Below are positions 45,711 to 56,899 of a stretch of DNA of 64,000 nucleotides, one piece after another. The notes under the pieces are model-generated. The model was not told the origin of the DNA. It searched no databases and saw only the letters and a list, made by a program, of their open reading frames with translations. Origin of the DNA: Thereva unica (taxonomy: Eukaryota > Arthropoda > Insecta > Diptera > Therevidae); the NCBI GenBank assembly GCA_949987705.1, contig OX465282.1:37350039-37414038 (forward strand), read 5' to 3'. Position 1 is the stretch's first letter; each line of letters opens with the position of its first letter. The position numbers and the translations under genes are program-made.

Positions 45711-46278
45711 TATATGTCTGAGGCCGAACATTTGTTAATCGTGATGGGATTATCGGCAGGTAAGTGTTGCCCGGAAGCTAAAACGTTTTTCGGGCTGCTG
45801 CAAAATATATACCTCTTTTTTTAACAACAACGCAACTTACAAAATTACTGCAATGTTTTTTGACTACGTCTAAAAACTTTGAGAAATGCGTCACATACGT
45901 GATAGTCAGCGAGGGACTATGCCTATAAAGCTGGGAGCAAGCCGCTATTATGCTCTTAAAGTTATGAAAATTGACTATGCCCACCAAAAAGCTTTGGTTA
46001 ACAGTGAAGCGACAAGACTATTGGCTAAATTAAATTCTCTAGAAACAACTTATTATCCGAATTTTAGGGATCTGTACTAAAACAATTTCAGATATTTTCC
46101 AACATTCTAGCGATTATAAGAGAATTATTAAGAAAGAAACGACATGATGAGTGTGTGAGGGAAAAATATTGTTACAAGGACGTGATTCATTTCGAGGTTA
46201 ATTCTTTTTGCCAATTATTGGACGTTGAGGAGACGGAAATCTTCATAAGATGGAGTAGCCGTCAATTTCGCATTCTTA
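45711..46278. other. Outer-element sequence with an unrecognised short frame
   Basis: A 64-codon frame at 45886-46080 ('MPIKLGASRYYALKVMKIDY') has a protein-like composition but matches nothing I recognise. It could be a remnant of an outer-element gene. Nothing else is seen. Confidence 0.25.
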
Positions 46279-46429
46279 AGGCTCAATTACAATGAGAGCA
46301 CGGAACTTTTGCCAGGCAAGAAACGCAAGATTCGGGATTTTAAATTCCCACATGGAACACTTTTGATTATAAAAAGTAGAGAAAGTTTCTTGCTGCAGAA
46401 AGTCCCTTGCGATCATTGTAATTGGGTCT
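46279..46429. mobile_element. 151-bp MITE with AGRCYCAATTACAATGA ends and TTA duplication
   Basis: TTA flanks both sides (46276-46278, 46430-46432), with inverted ends AGRCYCAATTACAATGA. The subterminal CAATTACAATGAGAGC is shared with the MITE at 15240-15658, so both probably belong to the same PIF/Harbinger-mobilised group. Confidence 0.75.
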
Positions 46430-47022
46430 TTATACAAATTGGATACAAAGTCAGAAGCAGAAATTAGAGTTAATCGCATAACGGCTAATCCACCCATAAC
46501 CATGACGGTAAGCCACCTATGCTTTACATATCATTGGCTTCAGTGACAAATTTTTAACTGACATTCACACAGCACCGAGTTTTTCGTATCAGTGCTCGCT
46601 CAATGTTCAGTGTCATCAGTGATGCAATAGCATAAAAACAGGTTTGAGTGTGAGAATAATGTCGTACCGATATTTTTTCACCGATGCTCCCCGTACTGCA
46701 CTGAAGCCGCCGTGACTTCATGGATATGTGTGGATTGACTTTACTACTCCAAAAATTATACCCTATAATTGATCTTGTGGATGATCGACAAGAGGAATAT
46801 GTTTTTTCAAAACAATGCCTACAATCACATGAAATTAAAATAAGCCTAAGTTAATCTATTTACTAAGCAGAAGGATTTGAAGGAAGCACATCAATATAGA
46901 TAAATAGCATCTCGTATTCTGCACTGCACATTTTCATTTTGGTTGCAAACTGGTGAGCGTGATAATGGTGAAACCAGTTTGAAACTGGGATTGCAAATCC
47001 GTCGACTCATGTGAGTAGGGCC
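46430..47022. other. Outer-element sequence, no gene seen
   Basis: AT-rich DNA with no recognised repeat or domain, ending at the 8-bp duplication GTAGGGCC (47015-47022) of the next nested element. Confidence 0.4.
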
Positions 47023-47299
47023 TAGGGTGACCGTAAGAAATCGATGTCGCAATTTTATCAACGGGAACCCCACAAAATGATCAGCCTTTGCAGATTTTTA
47101 GATAGCCAAAGTTTTAGCACGATTGGAGCACGTTAAACCGTGCCGCTACTCGCTCAAAGTTGGCAAAATCTCCATTTTTTGCTGAACGGCGGAGTTTCAG
47201 AGTCATATCTCCAGAACCGTCCATTCTACACCGACGGGTAATGTCTTAAATTAAAGGTAATTTTGTTCTACATAATTTATATTTATACATACTAGTAAC

Positions 47300-50200
47300 G
47301 CCTGTTGTCGATATTCGACCAAATTTATTCTAAGAAAGAATAAAATTAAACGTAAGTTATTTTTACTGAAAAAAGCATATGTACATATATGAAACTGGAA
47401 TGCACCACCGACCCACCGAATTTTTTAAGTTAGCTTGCCTAAAGAAAAAAAAAACATATATTGCGTTCCACCACTCTATTGTAAGATGTTTTCGCGGCAG
47501 GAAATTTAATAAGAATTTATGGGTCAACGATTTCATTAAAAACAATATTTTTAGTAAACAGCCTATCATTATTAAGCAAATGACCCTGTTCAGAAGAATG
47601 TGAAATATAAAATTTCAATGCATCAAATGAACGAACTCGACTGGCTGCTACATACAACTGACCATGTGTAAATACCGGTTGCCGTAATAGTATTCCGACC
47701 TTTTGAAATGTTTGCCCCTGCGATTTGTTAATGGTCATAGCAAAGGCAGGAATGATTGGAAATTGAGTGCGCTCAAAGTCAAATGGCAATAGTGTACCGG
47801 AGTACGTCAAACGAATGCGAGGAATTAAAAGTCTCTTTCCGCTCGTAACTCCAGTCAAAAACTCGCAGTCCAATGAACTTCTATGCATTTGTTTGATTCT
47901 CATTCTTGTACCATTTACCAATCCTTTCGCTGTATTCAAATTTCGTATTAGTAATACGATACAATTGATCTTTAATTCCAATTTATGAGGTGGCAAACCA
48001 CTAACATTCAATGAATTTAAAAATTCAACGGGGAAATCAGTGACCCGACTAACATCATCACAAATAATTCTATCACAGCTATAATAGGCTTTAACTTGCC
48101 CTGGTATTTGGTTCAAAATATCCGAATTAATTAATGAACAATCTTCATTTCTCGGAGCTAATATGACGGAATTTAAAATATTATTATTTTCAATAGTTGA
48201 TGAAATATCACCAAAAACATCTCGAATAATGTTGCTCGGCTCACCAATTAAATTCTGTGGGATTTCAATCAAATCTCTACCCAATTCATTAAAATTTTGC
48301 AATGCCCCATTTCCAAGTAATTTAAGAAATTCAACAAATTCGACTTCATGTGGCAGCGCTCGCATGTTCTGATTTAAAGCAAAATGTCGAAATTGCGGGT
48401 ATAAGTTTCACGAAAAAATGCAATTTTCAATTAATTCGCTACTTGAACCATGAGGAATGACAGGCAAAATTTGCCGAAAATCTCCACATAATAAAATAGT
48501 TTTGCCACCGAAGGGTTTGTTTCTATTTTCAACATGGCTTAGATCATTTAATAATCGATCAATGGCCTTCAAGGCATTAAGTGGACACATTGATATTTCA
48601 TCAATAATAATTAATGAAGCGGATTTTATGAAATTTGCTTGATTACTATTAAGTGATACACCGGACACTGAATTCTCTAAAATTGGAATTGGTAATTTAA
48701 ATACATTATGTAATGTTCGGCCATTAATAAGTAGAGTTGAAGCAATTCCACTAAAGGCAGTAGAAATACAAACTAAATTGAGAGAATGTAATTTGTGTAT
48801 AAGCGCTGTTTGAACAAAAGTTTTACCACAGCCTGCATGGGCTGTTACCACAAATACATTCATACCGGTGTCATGATGCGTTACTTCACGCAAAACCGTG
48901 TCTATAACATTACGTTGTTCATTATTTGCAACATCATAAAACTCAGCAAAAATAAAAGCAGCTTACATCAAATTCATACATAATTCTAAAATCTTGCACA
49001 TGCAATGGTGTTGGAAGACCAACTTGTTGACACGATGTATTATGTGACATAAATATTTCTTCTAATTCAAGTAAGGCCAAATTGAATGAATCATTTTCAT
49101 TATGATTTCGGACAAAATCTTCACTCAAATCTGTTTTGAATTCTTCCCATAATGCTAATGCATTCCCAGGAAAATTCAATGCACAAATGAACCCAAACAA
49201 TTCTCTTAGTTGCTTCGGTGTTCTGAATTGAACGGCTTCTAATAAACAATGGCGCCACTCTTCATCATTTGAAGCAATCCCCCGCGCGTGACATGCAGCA
49301 AAAAATGTCGGATATAAAACATGTTCGTAAGCTCTCAAATCATCAAAATTTTTAGGGCCACGCACATGAAGTAATAATAAACGCAAATGAAATAGTTCTA
49401 TATTTTTCGGCGAAACAACATATAATCGTGAAATTACTTTTTCGCCTCCACGTTTGCGCTTTTGCCATCTCTTTCCATTATCAATCCATACATAATGTAA
49501 TGGTACTTCAGTGTACAATAAATTATTGGCATCATTATCAATTGAATTCAAATTGAAAAATGCTAATAATTTTGTTTCCCTAACATTAGCAACCGCTTGT
49601 TCTTCTTGTCCATGTCTGTAGTACACGTTTTGTCTATTAGGTAAATGGCAATCAAGCCTAATTATCGAATGTGTTTGATAATGCATTGGAAATTCAAATA
49701 TTCTCCAACATGCTTCAGTAGAACCAACAAAACGTCCACTCAAAAAATTCTGAATTTCATCAATTTCCAACACACCATTAATTTCATTATTAACAACCCC
49801 AACCCCTAAAACAGCGCAATCATATCCCTTGTAAATATACTTGTAAATATATTTTACACTTTTAACTGTTGTACATATTTCTACGTTAATGTGACAGTTA
49901 AGTTTGGCCAAGAGATATGGATTATACGGGACAACGTACCGATTGTCAACTGAATTCCCTCGGACCTCAACACTCACACCGTTATCTCTTCTTCTATAAA
50001 CAGGGTAGCCATTAATAGAGTCAATAGTTTGTTCAGAGAAATCTTTGGGAAAATTTTTAATACATTTGCCATCTCTCATACAAACAGAATGAAGATTTAA
50101 ATGACCACACGGTCCATGAATTCATAATAGCTTTGGATGTGTGTTTATGTTCGGAATTTCGGCACTAACTACTTTATCTATATCATTCACTCCACGTAAT

Positions 50201-52136
50201 TCATCGTTTTTAGTTAATGTGACTAAAATGTGTGCATGAGGCAGACCTCTCTTTTGGAATTCAATAGTATAAATCAAAGCTTCAACTTTACCAAATATAT
50301 ACTTATTGATGATGCAATCAATTAATTCTTTTAATTTCAACTTAAAAACGCTAACAACAATATCCGGACGAAAATTAGAGCTTTCAACATTATCAATGGA
50401 CTCAATAATTTCCGGCCAACGTGGATTGCAAGTCATGGTTATGAATAATGAAGGTTTGCCAAAATGTTGAACAATTGACATAGCATCTAAATAGTTCTGA
50501 TACATATTTCTCGAGGCACCAACAAACGATGATGGTAAAACAACTCTTCGCCCTGCGGCATGAATATTATTACCACCGGTTGGATGTAAATTCAAGAAAT
50601 CAGTCAAATTATTATAGACTTCAGCACGAAGATTTGTTTGATTATTACGAATGAAATGTAATCTACTTCCTTCAATGCGAGCATACATGTCAACAATCCA
50701 TTGCAAGAATAACTTTTGTGCATGATGTAGAATACAAAAATCGTCGCGAATGGCAAGTCTATAAGATGCGTACTGCAGCATAGTTATTTTGTTTCTTGGC
50801 ATATTTGAATTTGAAGTGGTAGGTCTGTTATGAACCATATTTATATGCCACCCAAAATCACCATTTGGAAATAAGAGAGGATAAGCCAACGGATCTAAGG
50901 ATGAATCTAACACAGACACATTCCGAACTGTATTATTCAATCTCGAAAAGCAAATCATGTTACGTTCAAAGGGTGGTTCACCATTGACACTATTGAATAC
51001 AACAGCTACATCAGTAGCAATCGCATCATTGTAACGACGAATATCAACATTCTGTCTAATTAACATGCATACGTCTCTTGTAATATCTTCATTTCTATTA
51101 CAGTATTCAGACATAGTATGAAAAGAACGAACGAATGGATTGCAACAATTTAATTGATGACCAATACCTCGCATTAAAGTAATGTTACATTGTGCATTTG
51201 AAGAATGACGCATTCTGTACTGTGCAGCTGTTTCTACATCGTAGAAATACAATTGGGCATAATTTGGTGTAGAACCATAAGGAGTTTCAATACCACCAGC
51301 CCTGTGATAAAAAACACCATGAATTTTAAAATGGTAAATACCTTGCAATGCTTCAGTTTAAATCTTTGTTTCACTACTAATCATTGCAAAAGGAGAGTTA
51401 TATGATCGAATAGAATTAAAATAATGTTTCGATCTACTTTTAATTGTAGCATCGTTTGATTTAAGGCCATCATATAGACTTTTAAAAAAATCATTTTGCG
51501 TATAAGGCGCCACATGGACTTTGCCCTTATGGCAGCATAATGAGAATGCATTTCTATTTCCTTGAGTAATTTCACCTTCAAAATTTCTCGCCCCACAATG
51601 CACGCAACGAAAAATCAATTGGCCGCAAGAAAATGAATTAAAGTTTCGTGGCACTAATTTCAATGCGCACTTAAAAGAATCATCTAATAAATCATTAACG
51701 ACTTCACCAGTGCTGTCATGTTCAATCGATGGGTTTAAATTAAAGTTTCTATTCCTATTTCGAATTGACCTGACTTCGTTTCTATTACGTCGTCGGTCAA
51801 TTCGACCGCGTAAAGTACGCCGTCGAGGCATGGCAAAATTCAACTGGATTATAAAAAAAAATATTATAAAAAAAGAAGAGTACTCGCCGCAATTATAATA
51901 CAGATGGTCAAAACACAAAAGCAATAATCGGACCGTTGGCGCAATTAATAATTGTCAAACCAAAAACACAAAGCACACTTTCCACCGTTTGCGCAATTAC
52001 AATCACCATCCACTCAAAACACAACCGGCTTAATCAAAAATTAATAATAACGAAAAATCACAGAAAGTACACTTTTCACCGTCCACTGTATTTAATTAGA
52101 AGAGGATCTAATATCTTTCTATAAATAGAAAAAAAT
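47300..52136 (-). mobile_element. Helitron with Rep-helicase gene, decayed
   Basis: The minus strand carries the hallmark RepHel gene. A TCTATTTATAGAAAG near 52121 could be the 5' TC terminus, but I cannot see a convincing CTRR end with hairpin at the left, so the bounds are approximate. It is inserted inside the 9.4-kb element: sequence matching that element's left arm lies just beyond it. Confidence 0.8.
47517..51831 (-). pseudogene. Helitron RepHel (HUH endonuclease plus PIF1 helicase) with three stops and a frameshift
   Basis: Starts at ATG 51831 ('MPRRRTLRGRIDRRRN'). The N-terminal zinc-like region 'CGQLIFRCVHCGA' is followed by Helitron_like_N ('PLAYPLLFPNGDFGWH'). The HUH motif 'QKRGLPHAHILV' lies near 50250, and 'IHGPCG' at 50100 and 'KYIYKYIYKG' near 49840 give the tyrosine region. 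The helicase has Walker A 'AHAGCGKT' (about 48835), 'LIIIDEISM', 'GDFRQILPV', and motifs V/VI 'AMTINKSQGQTF' and 'LYVAASRVRS'. In-frame stops lie near 51358, 50121 and 48408, and a frameshift near 48960. About 1,430 codons are otherwise open, so inactivation seems fairly recent. Family role: rolling-circle transposition. Confidence 0.92.
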
Positions 52137-52300
52137 CGGCACTTGCTTATTAAAAATCGGCACTTGCTAAATTTTCTGCTTCTATTATTTGAGCTGTCAA
52201 GTCATGCCCAAATCAAACGAACCAGAGATTGATTTCGCATGTATACGCACTAATACATACGTACTTATAATCACATTCTACTAAGCAGTTGGGGTGAAGA

Positions 52301-53795
52301 TGGTCGTCAACTCGGTCCATAAATTCACCGGAGTGAGCGGAATAAACATGGCGCGGAATAAGTTCGGGAACGTTTTAGTTATAGTTTTGCAGTAAAAAGT
52401 GGTAAAATATTGTATTTTAACACTTTTAACTGCACTTGGATTTACCAGTGAATAGTTTATTAGTGATTTAATTAAAAAAAAATTAAAATAATTTAGTGAT
52501 TAAGTGTCTTTTAAGTGTTTTAATTGTTAAGGCGAACAACTGTTTTTACATTCACGGTGTTTTTTCATGTTTATTTACGAAAAAAATGTTGAAAATTTAA
52601 TGTTTTGTTTAGTTATGGGATTACAAGTGATTTTACAGTGATTAATACATATATTATGTAATTATTATTAAAAATATAGGTGTAGAAAAACACTTTTCTT
52701 ATTCACTTTTCATTTCACACTTTTCTGCATATATATGTTTAATAATAATTGCATAATAAATTATTTAATGACTTTAAAATCACTTTTAATTAAATAATCA
52801 GCATATTTTTCCTTAATAAACACGAAAAAAACACCGCGGAAGTAAAATAAATTGCTCACCTCAACAATTAACACACTTAAAACTCACTAAATCACTATTT
52901 TTTTTTAATTTTTTCTTATTTAAGCCTAGTATCCTGTTCGTGCGGAATTCCGCTCTGTAGAGAATCCATATAATTAGTCTGAATTCCGCTTAGCTGGGAG
53001 ACTTATGTAGACAATGTAGACCTGACAGTTGGACAATTTCAAAATGCTTTAGCGGCGTTATGACAAGTTGAAAAATTGCTTGCTATCGGGTAAATCCATT
53101 ATTTGGAAAAAATAAGATTGAAAGGGAATTTTAGCAAAGATGCATGTTCCATATGTATATCCTCGTACTTATAAATTTGACCAGCTAAAACATTATGAAT
53201 TAAGATATAGTAAAAAGAATCAAGAAAGATTTTGCATTTAAAATGTAAGAAAAACATTACAATTAAATAATTTTTATTTAACGCGAACATTGAATGTTAC
53301 ATTTATCAATCTCGTATGCCTCCGAAAATTAAACGTCAAACTTTCCGCTCATGAAAATATGAAATACATTTCTTGAAGCTAAGTATCCTGCGGAAAATGA
53401 AATAAAAAGTCTCCACTCGGAAAAAAGCCATCTATTTTCTAGAGTACAAAGCTCATTTACGGGTCTGAATTCCGCAAGAACAGGATACTAAACTTTGTGG
53501 ACGGAATTCAGACCGTCCTCTAACCTGAATTCCGCACACTTTTTTAACATGCATTTTAAAGGGGAGTCTGAATTCCGCACGAACAGGATACTAGGCTTTA
53601 ATCACTAAAGAACTAATCACTGATAATCCATGTTTAGTTTAAAGTAATAACTTACAATGATTTTCCACTTTTTACCACAAAAATATAACGAAAAATATCC
53701 CGAGCCTATTCCGCGCCATGTTTAGAACCAAATGTCAGATTTGTGGACCGGCTTCAGCTATGGTTGTATTAGTTAAAGAGAAAACTTCATGGCCT
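52301..53795. mobile_element. Inverted-repeat element with 8-bp GGTGAAGA duplication
   Basis: Interrupts the ~188-bp array exactly: GGTGAAGA stands at 52293-52300 and 53796-53803, and the intact array unit has it once. The arms share 'AAACATGGCGCGGAATA', 'GTAAAAAGTGG', 'AGTGATTAAGTG' and 'ACACCG' motifs in inverted order over several hundred bases. The extreme ends pair poorly. No ORF. Contains the MITE at 52923-53597. Confidence 0.7.
52923..53597. mobile_element. MITE with AGCCTAGTATCCTGTTCG ends and TTA duplication
   Basis: Perfect inverted ends AGCCTAGTATCCTGTTCG continuing with TGCGGAATTC. TTA on both sides (52920-52922, 53598-53600). 'CTGAATTCCGCA' recurs three or four times in the right subterminal half. 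PIF/Harbinger-type by its duplication. No coding capacity. Confidence 0.85.
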
Positions 53796-54595
53796 GGTGA
53801 AGAAATGAGAGTGCAGAAAAAATATGTATATGAAGAACAGTGAAGGCAAAGAGAGGATCGAAGCAAAATATATGTATTTTCTCTGCACAACGTTTACATG
53901 ACCAAATCAAACGAACCAGAGATTGATTTCGCATGCATACGCACTAATACATACGTACTTATAATCACATTCTACTGAGCAGTTGGGGTGAAGAAATGAG
54001 AGTGCAGAGAAAATATGTATATGAAGAACAGTGAAGGCAAAGAGAGGATCGAAGCAAAATATATGTATTTTCTCTGCACATCGTTTACATGACCAAATCA
54101 AACGAACCAGAGATTGATTTCGCATGCATACGCACTAATACATACGTACTTATAATCACATTCTACTGAGCAGTTGGGGTGAAGAAATGAGAGTGCAGAG
54201 AAAATATGTATATGAAGAACAGTGAAGGCAAAGAGAGGATCGAAGCAAAATATATGTATTTTCTTGAATAATGTATTCTCTTTCCGTTTAATGTGATGGA
54301 TAGCGCGTGCACAGTGTATTAGTGCATATGTGAATAAAATATGTTTTAAGTATAGGTAAAACTTTACCTGGCTTTCACACCTTTCCCTGTGCATGCACCT
54401 GAATAAAATATATATTATGCACTTCTATGAAAAAGTACTTTTTGTTTGATATATGTTTCATTAAGATACGAGCACCGGAAATAGGGCAAAAAGGGATTAC
54501 AATTTTTGGCTTTGCCTATTAATATATAGATTTATCGTTACTTGTCGTCAAAAGGAGCTATGTATAACAGCCTTTGTCGCCAAAAACGTGATCTG

Positions 54596-54978
54596 GGGCC
54601 GGTTCACGTAGCTCGAACGACGACAATCGTTCGAAACGAATTTGAATACGAAAAAATTTGTCTCGAAAAAATTGAGCGTTCACGTAGTTCGAAAGAAAAT
54701 TTAAGGAAACCACATTACTAAAACACGATTTTCTTTACAAAAACCGCTGTAAAATTATACAATTTGTTGGCATCAACTTAATTAAATTTTTAAAAATAAT
54801 TTACATATGTAATAACTTATAAAAGTCTACTTTTAAATTGGAAAATTAATCTTAATAAATACAAGTGTTCGATAACATAAGAGCTTTCGAGTCAACAAAC
54901 GAAAATTTGCAATTTTTTCGAGCTACGTGAACGCGAAACGAAAAAAAAATTTCGTTGTCGAGTTACGTGAACCGGCCC
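54596..54978. mobile_element. MITE with GGGCCGGTTCACGTARCTCG ends, CTG duplication
   Basis: Inverted ends GGGCCGGTTCACGTARCTCG are flanked by CTG at 54593-54595 and 54979-54981. The interior has further inverted CGAAACGAA/TTCGTTTCG blocks and 'ACGTGAACGC'. 383 bp, no ORF. Comparison with the right inverted end of the enclosing element ('ACGTGTACCTCTAGG') supports the insertion point. Confidence 0.75.
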
Positions 54979-54991
54979 CTGGTACCTCTAG

Positions 54992-55928
54992 GAACCAGAC
55001 GAAATTGTGAAAAATCATTTAACCCCAAATGAAATTGGGAACATTGCTGATGATTTCAAGACAAAATTAACGGAATGCCAACCCAGAGACGACTATAAAG
55101 AGCTATTACAGTTGGTTATGGTGTTGTTTGGAGCACTCGACGGTAATGAATTTGGATTTAGAACACCAGGTGCCATTCATCACGCTAGGTGGATGGCTAA
55201 GGCTATTTACTGTCTGAAAATATTCCTTTTCCGTGGACAATTCAAGATGGGTAACGAGGAACACATTTCTTTGGGTGCTATTTGTATTTTTCTCGTCAAA
55301 GTATACTGCAAAGCTTGGTTCAATGCCCCCAGAGCTCTTCTGGCTCCCAAACAAGACCTGGATTTTTGCAAAGTTTTTTTGACTACCAAGAGACTGACAA
55401 GGATATCTCTGAGGAGAAAGCTCTAGCATAATTTTCTAACCATTTATGGTATTTGAATGCCGAATTGGTAGCTCTTGCGTTCTTTGATTCAACAATTACC
55501 AATGAAGAAAAATCAAAAATGCAAACAAACTGCTTGAGAGCTCCGAGATTGAGTCACAACATTCTAGAGTTGTGAATCCAAAGCTTCAAAAACATCAATT
55601 GAAACAATTAGTTGAAGCAGGATTGTCCAATTTAATTACTAAGGGGACAATGAATTTCTTTGAGCGTTTTCATATCAACACAGATTTTCTCAAAGATCTT
55701 TCCAGTACCTGGCCTGAAAATGCTCATTTCAAAGAAGGATACAGGATCGTCCAATCATTGAAGGTTGTAAATGATATGGCCGAACGAGGAGTCAAATTAA
55801 TAACTGATTTCAATAATCTTCTGACCAAAGATGAGGATCAAAAGCAATATGTCCTTCAACTAGTCAGCAAGAGCCGACAGCTGTATCCTAATGTCTCCAA
55901 ATCCACTTTAAGAAAAGCTCTAGAATAG
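54992..55928 (+). pseudogene. Conserved uncharacterised animal protein family, truncated and frameshifted
   Basis: Two plus-strand segments. 54992-55426 has 'KNHLTPNEIGNIADDFKTKL', 'FRTPGAIHHARWMAKAIY', 'LKIFLFRGQF' and 'APRALLAPKQDLDF'. After a frameshift near 55400, and a stop and shift near 55575, the frame continues with 'SNHLWYLNAELVALAFFD' and then 'LKVVNDMAERGVKLI..FN', 'LTKDEDQKQYVLQLV' and 'SKSTLRKAL' to 55928. I recall this combination from uncharacterised proteins in insects and cnidarians but know no function. The N-terminus is missing at the MITE junction. Its place between inverted repeats suggests a transposon gene, possibly a transposase, which is inference. Confidence 0.55.
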
Positions 55929-56434
55929 ATCATTATATGTATATTTAACTTCTTAGAGAACCTATTTATCATTTTCCTCAATAAATTATGCACTTACTTA
56001 AATATATAAGAGTTTTCTTTAAATAAACATTAAAGTACTAAAATAAAGATTAGTAATAAAAAATAATATTCGAAGTTTGTTCCTAGAGGTACACGTTTTT
56101 GGTGACAAAGGCTGTTATAGTTCCTTTTGGCGACAAGTAACGGTAAATATATGAATAAAAATTATGTAGAACAGTATTACCTTTAATTTAAGACATTACC
56201 CGTGGGTGTAGAATGGACTGTTCGGGAAATATGACTCTGAAACTCCGCCGTTCGGCAAAAAAATGGAGATTTTGCCAACTTTGTGCGAGTAGCGGCACGG
56301 TTTAACGTGCTCCAATCGTGCCAAAATTTTGGCCATCTTAAAATCTGCAAAGGCTGATCATTTTGTGGGGTTCCCGTTGGCAAAATTTCACTAAAAAAAT
56401 TCTTCCTTATCATTACGGTCACCCTAGTAGGGCC

Positions 56435-56611
56435 GCTATGTTTATGGAATTCTTGCTTTAGTCCCTAATTTTTTGGTAATTTCTCACGCGAGAAATTGCA
56501 ATAAAAGAAAGAATGAGCGAGCCGAGCTAGTGCGAACTGCTTAAGGAATGGGCGAAGGCAGCTACTAGCAGATCGCTTCGCCGAATTATATGAACTGCGC
56601 AAAAATGAACC
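56435..56611. other. Right part of the outer hAT-like element
   Basis: Short stretch between the 9.4-kb element and the intact hAT. It contains a palindromic AATTTCTCACGCGAGAAATT near 56479 and 'CGCCGAATTATA' typical of the outer subterminal repeats. No gene. Confidence 0.45.
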
Positions 56612-56899
56612 GAATAATACAGAGTTCGGAAACGCACACTCATGTGCGCACACGCACGTGTGCGGTAAATTTTGTGTGCGTCAAAACGCACATACTCATG
56701 AGTTGTGTGCGCTTTGCGTGTCCTTATTACTCACGCACGTGAGCTGTGTGCGCTTGAAGAATTTCGTGTGCGCACATGAGTAATTCGAAATGTTCTTGTG
56801 GTTATTACTCATCAAGTGAGTAATTGATTTCGTGTGCGATCGTGAGTAATTCGAAATATCCTTGTGGTAATTACTCATTCAGTTATTCATTTCGTGGGC

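Larger units (their letters stand above)
52211..54262. repeat. Interrupted tandem array of ~188-bp units
   Basis: The unit holds 'AAATCAAACGAACCAGAGATT', 'CGCATACACGCACTAATACATACG'-like text, 'GCAGTTGGGGTGAAGAAATG' and 'GAACAGTGAAGGCAAAGAGAG'. One partial copy lies at 52211-52300. The remaining units start near 53796, 53899 and 54088. The break between first and later copies is the element at 52301-53795. The two similar minus-strand frames at 53907-54394 are repeat-driven. Confidence 0.85.
54536..56142 (+). mobile_element. Unclassified inverted-repeat element with a conserved-protein remnant
   Basis: Ends CGTTACTTGTCGYCAAAAGG, then 'ARCTAT..ATAACAGCCTTTGTC' and 'CCAAAAACGTG', about 55 bp paired. 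The inversion may extend a few bases outward (TTTAYCGTTAC). It carries a plus-strand gene remnant (54992-55928) and a nested MITE. The target duplication is not resolvable. Alternatively, the right end may be part of the inner arm of the 9.4-kb element. Confidence 0.65.
47023..56426. mobile_element. 9.4-kb inverted-repeat element with 8-bp duplication GTAGGGCC
   Basis: Ends TAGGGTGACCGTAA, arms pairing for about 255-280 bp (47023-47300 and 56150-56426, including 'CTGCAAAGGCTGATCATTTT' and 'GGTTTAACGTGC' on the right). GTAGGGCC occurs at 47015-47022 and 56427-56434. YAGGG ends and an 8-bp duplication are hAT-like. No transposase of its own can be assigned. The interior is taken up by a Helitron, an interrupted tandem array and another inverted-repeat element. 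Confidence 0.8.

Noticed and set aside
53907..54394. Two nearly identical minus-strand frames that look like a duplicated small secreted protein
   Set aside because: They are created by the ~188-bp tandem repeat and end at the same repeat motif. The identity is that of the DNA repeat, not of a gene.
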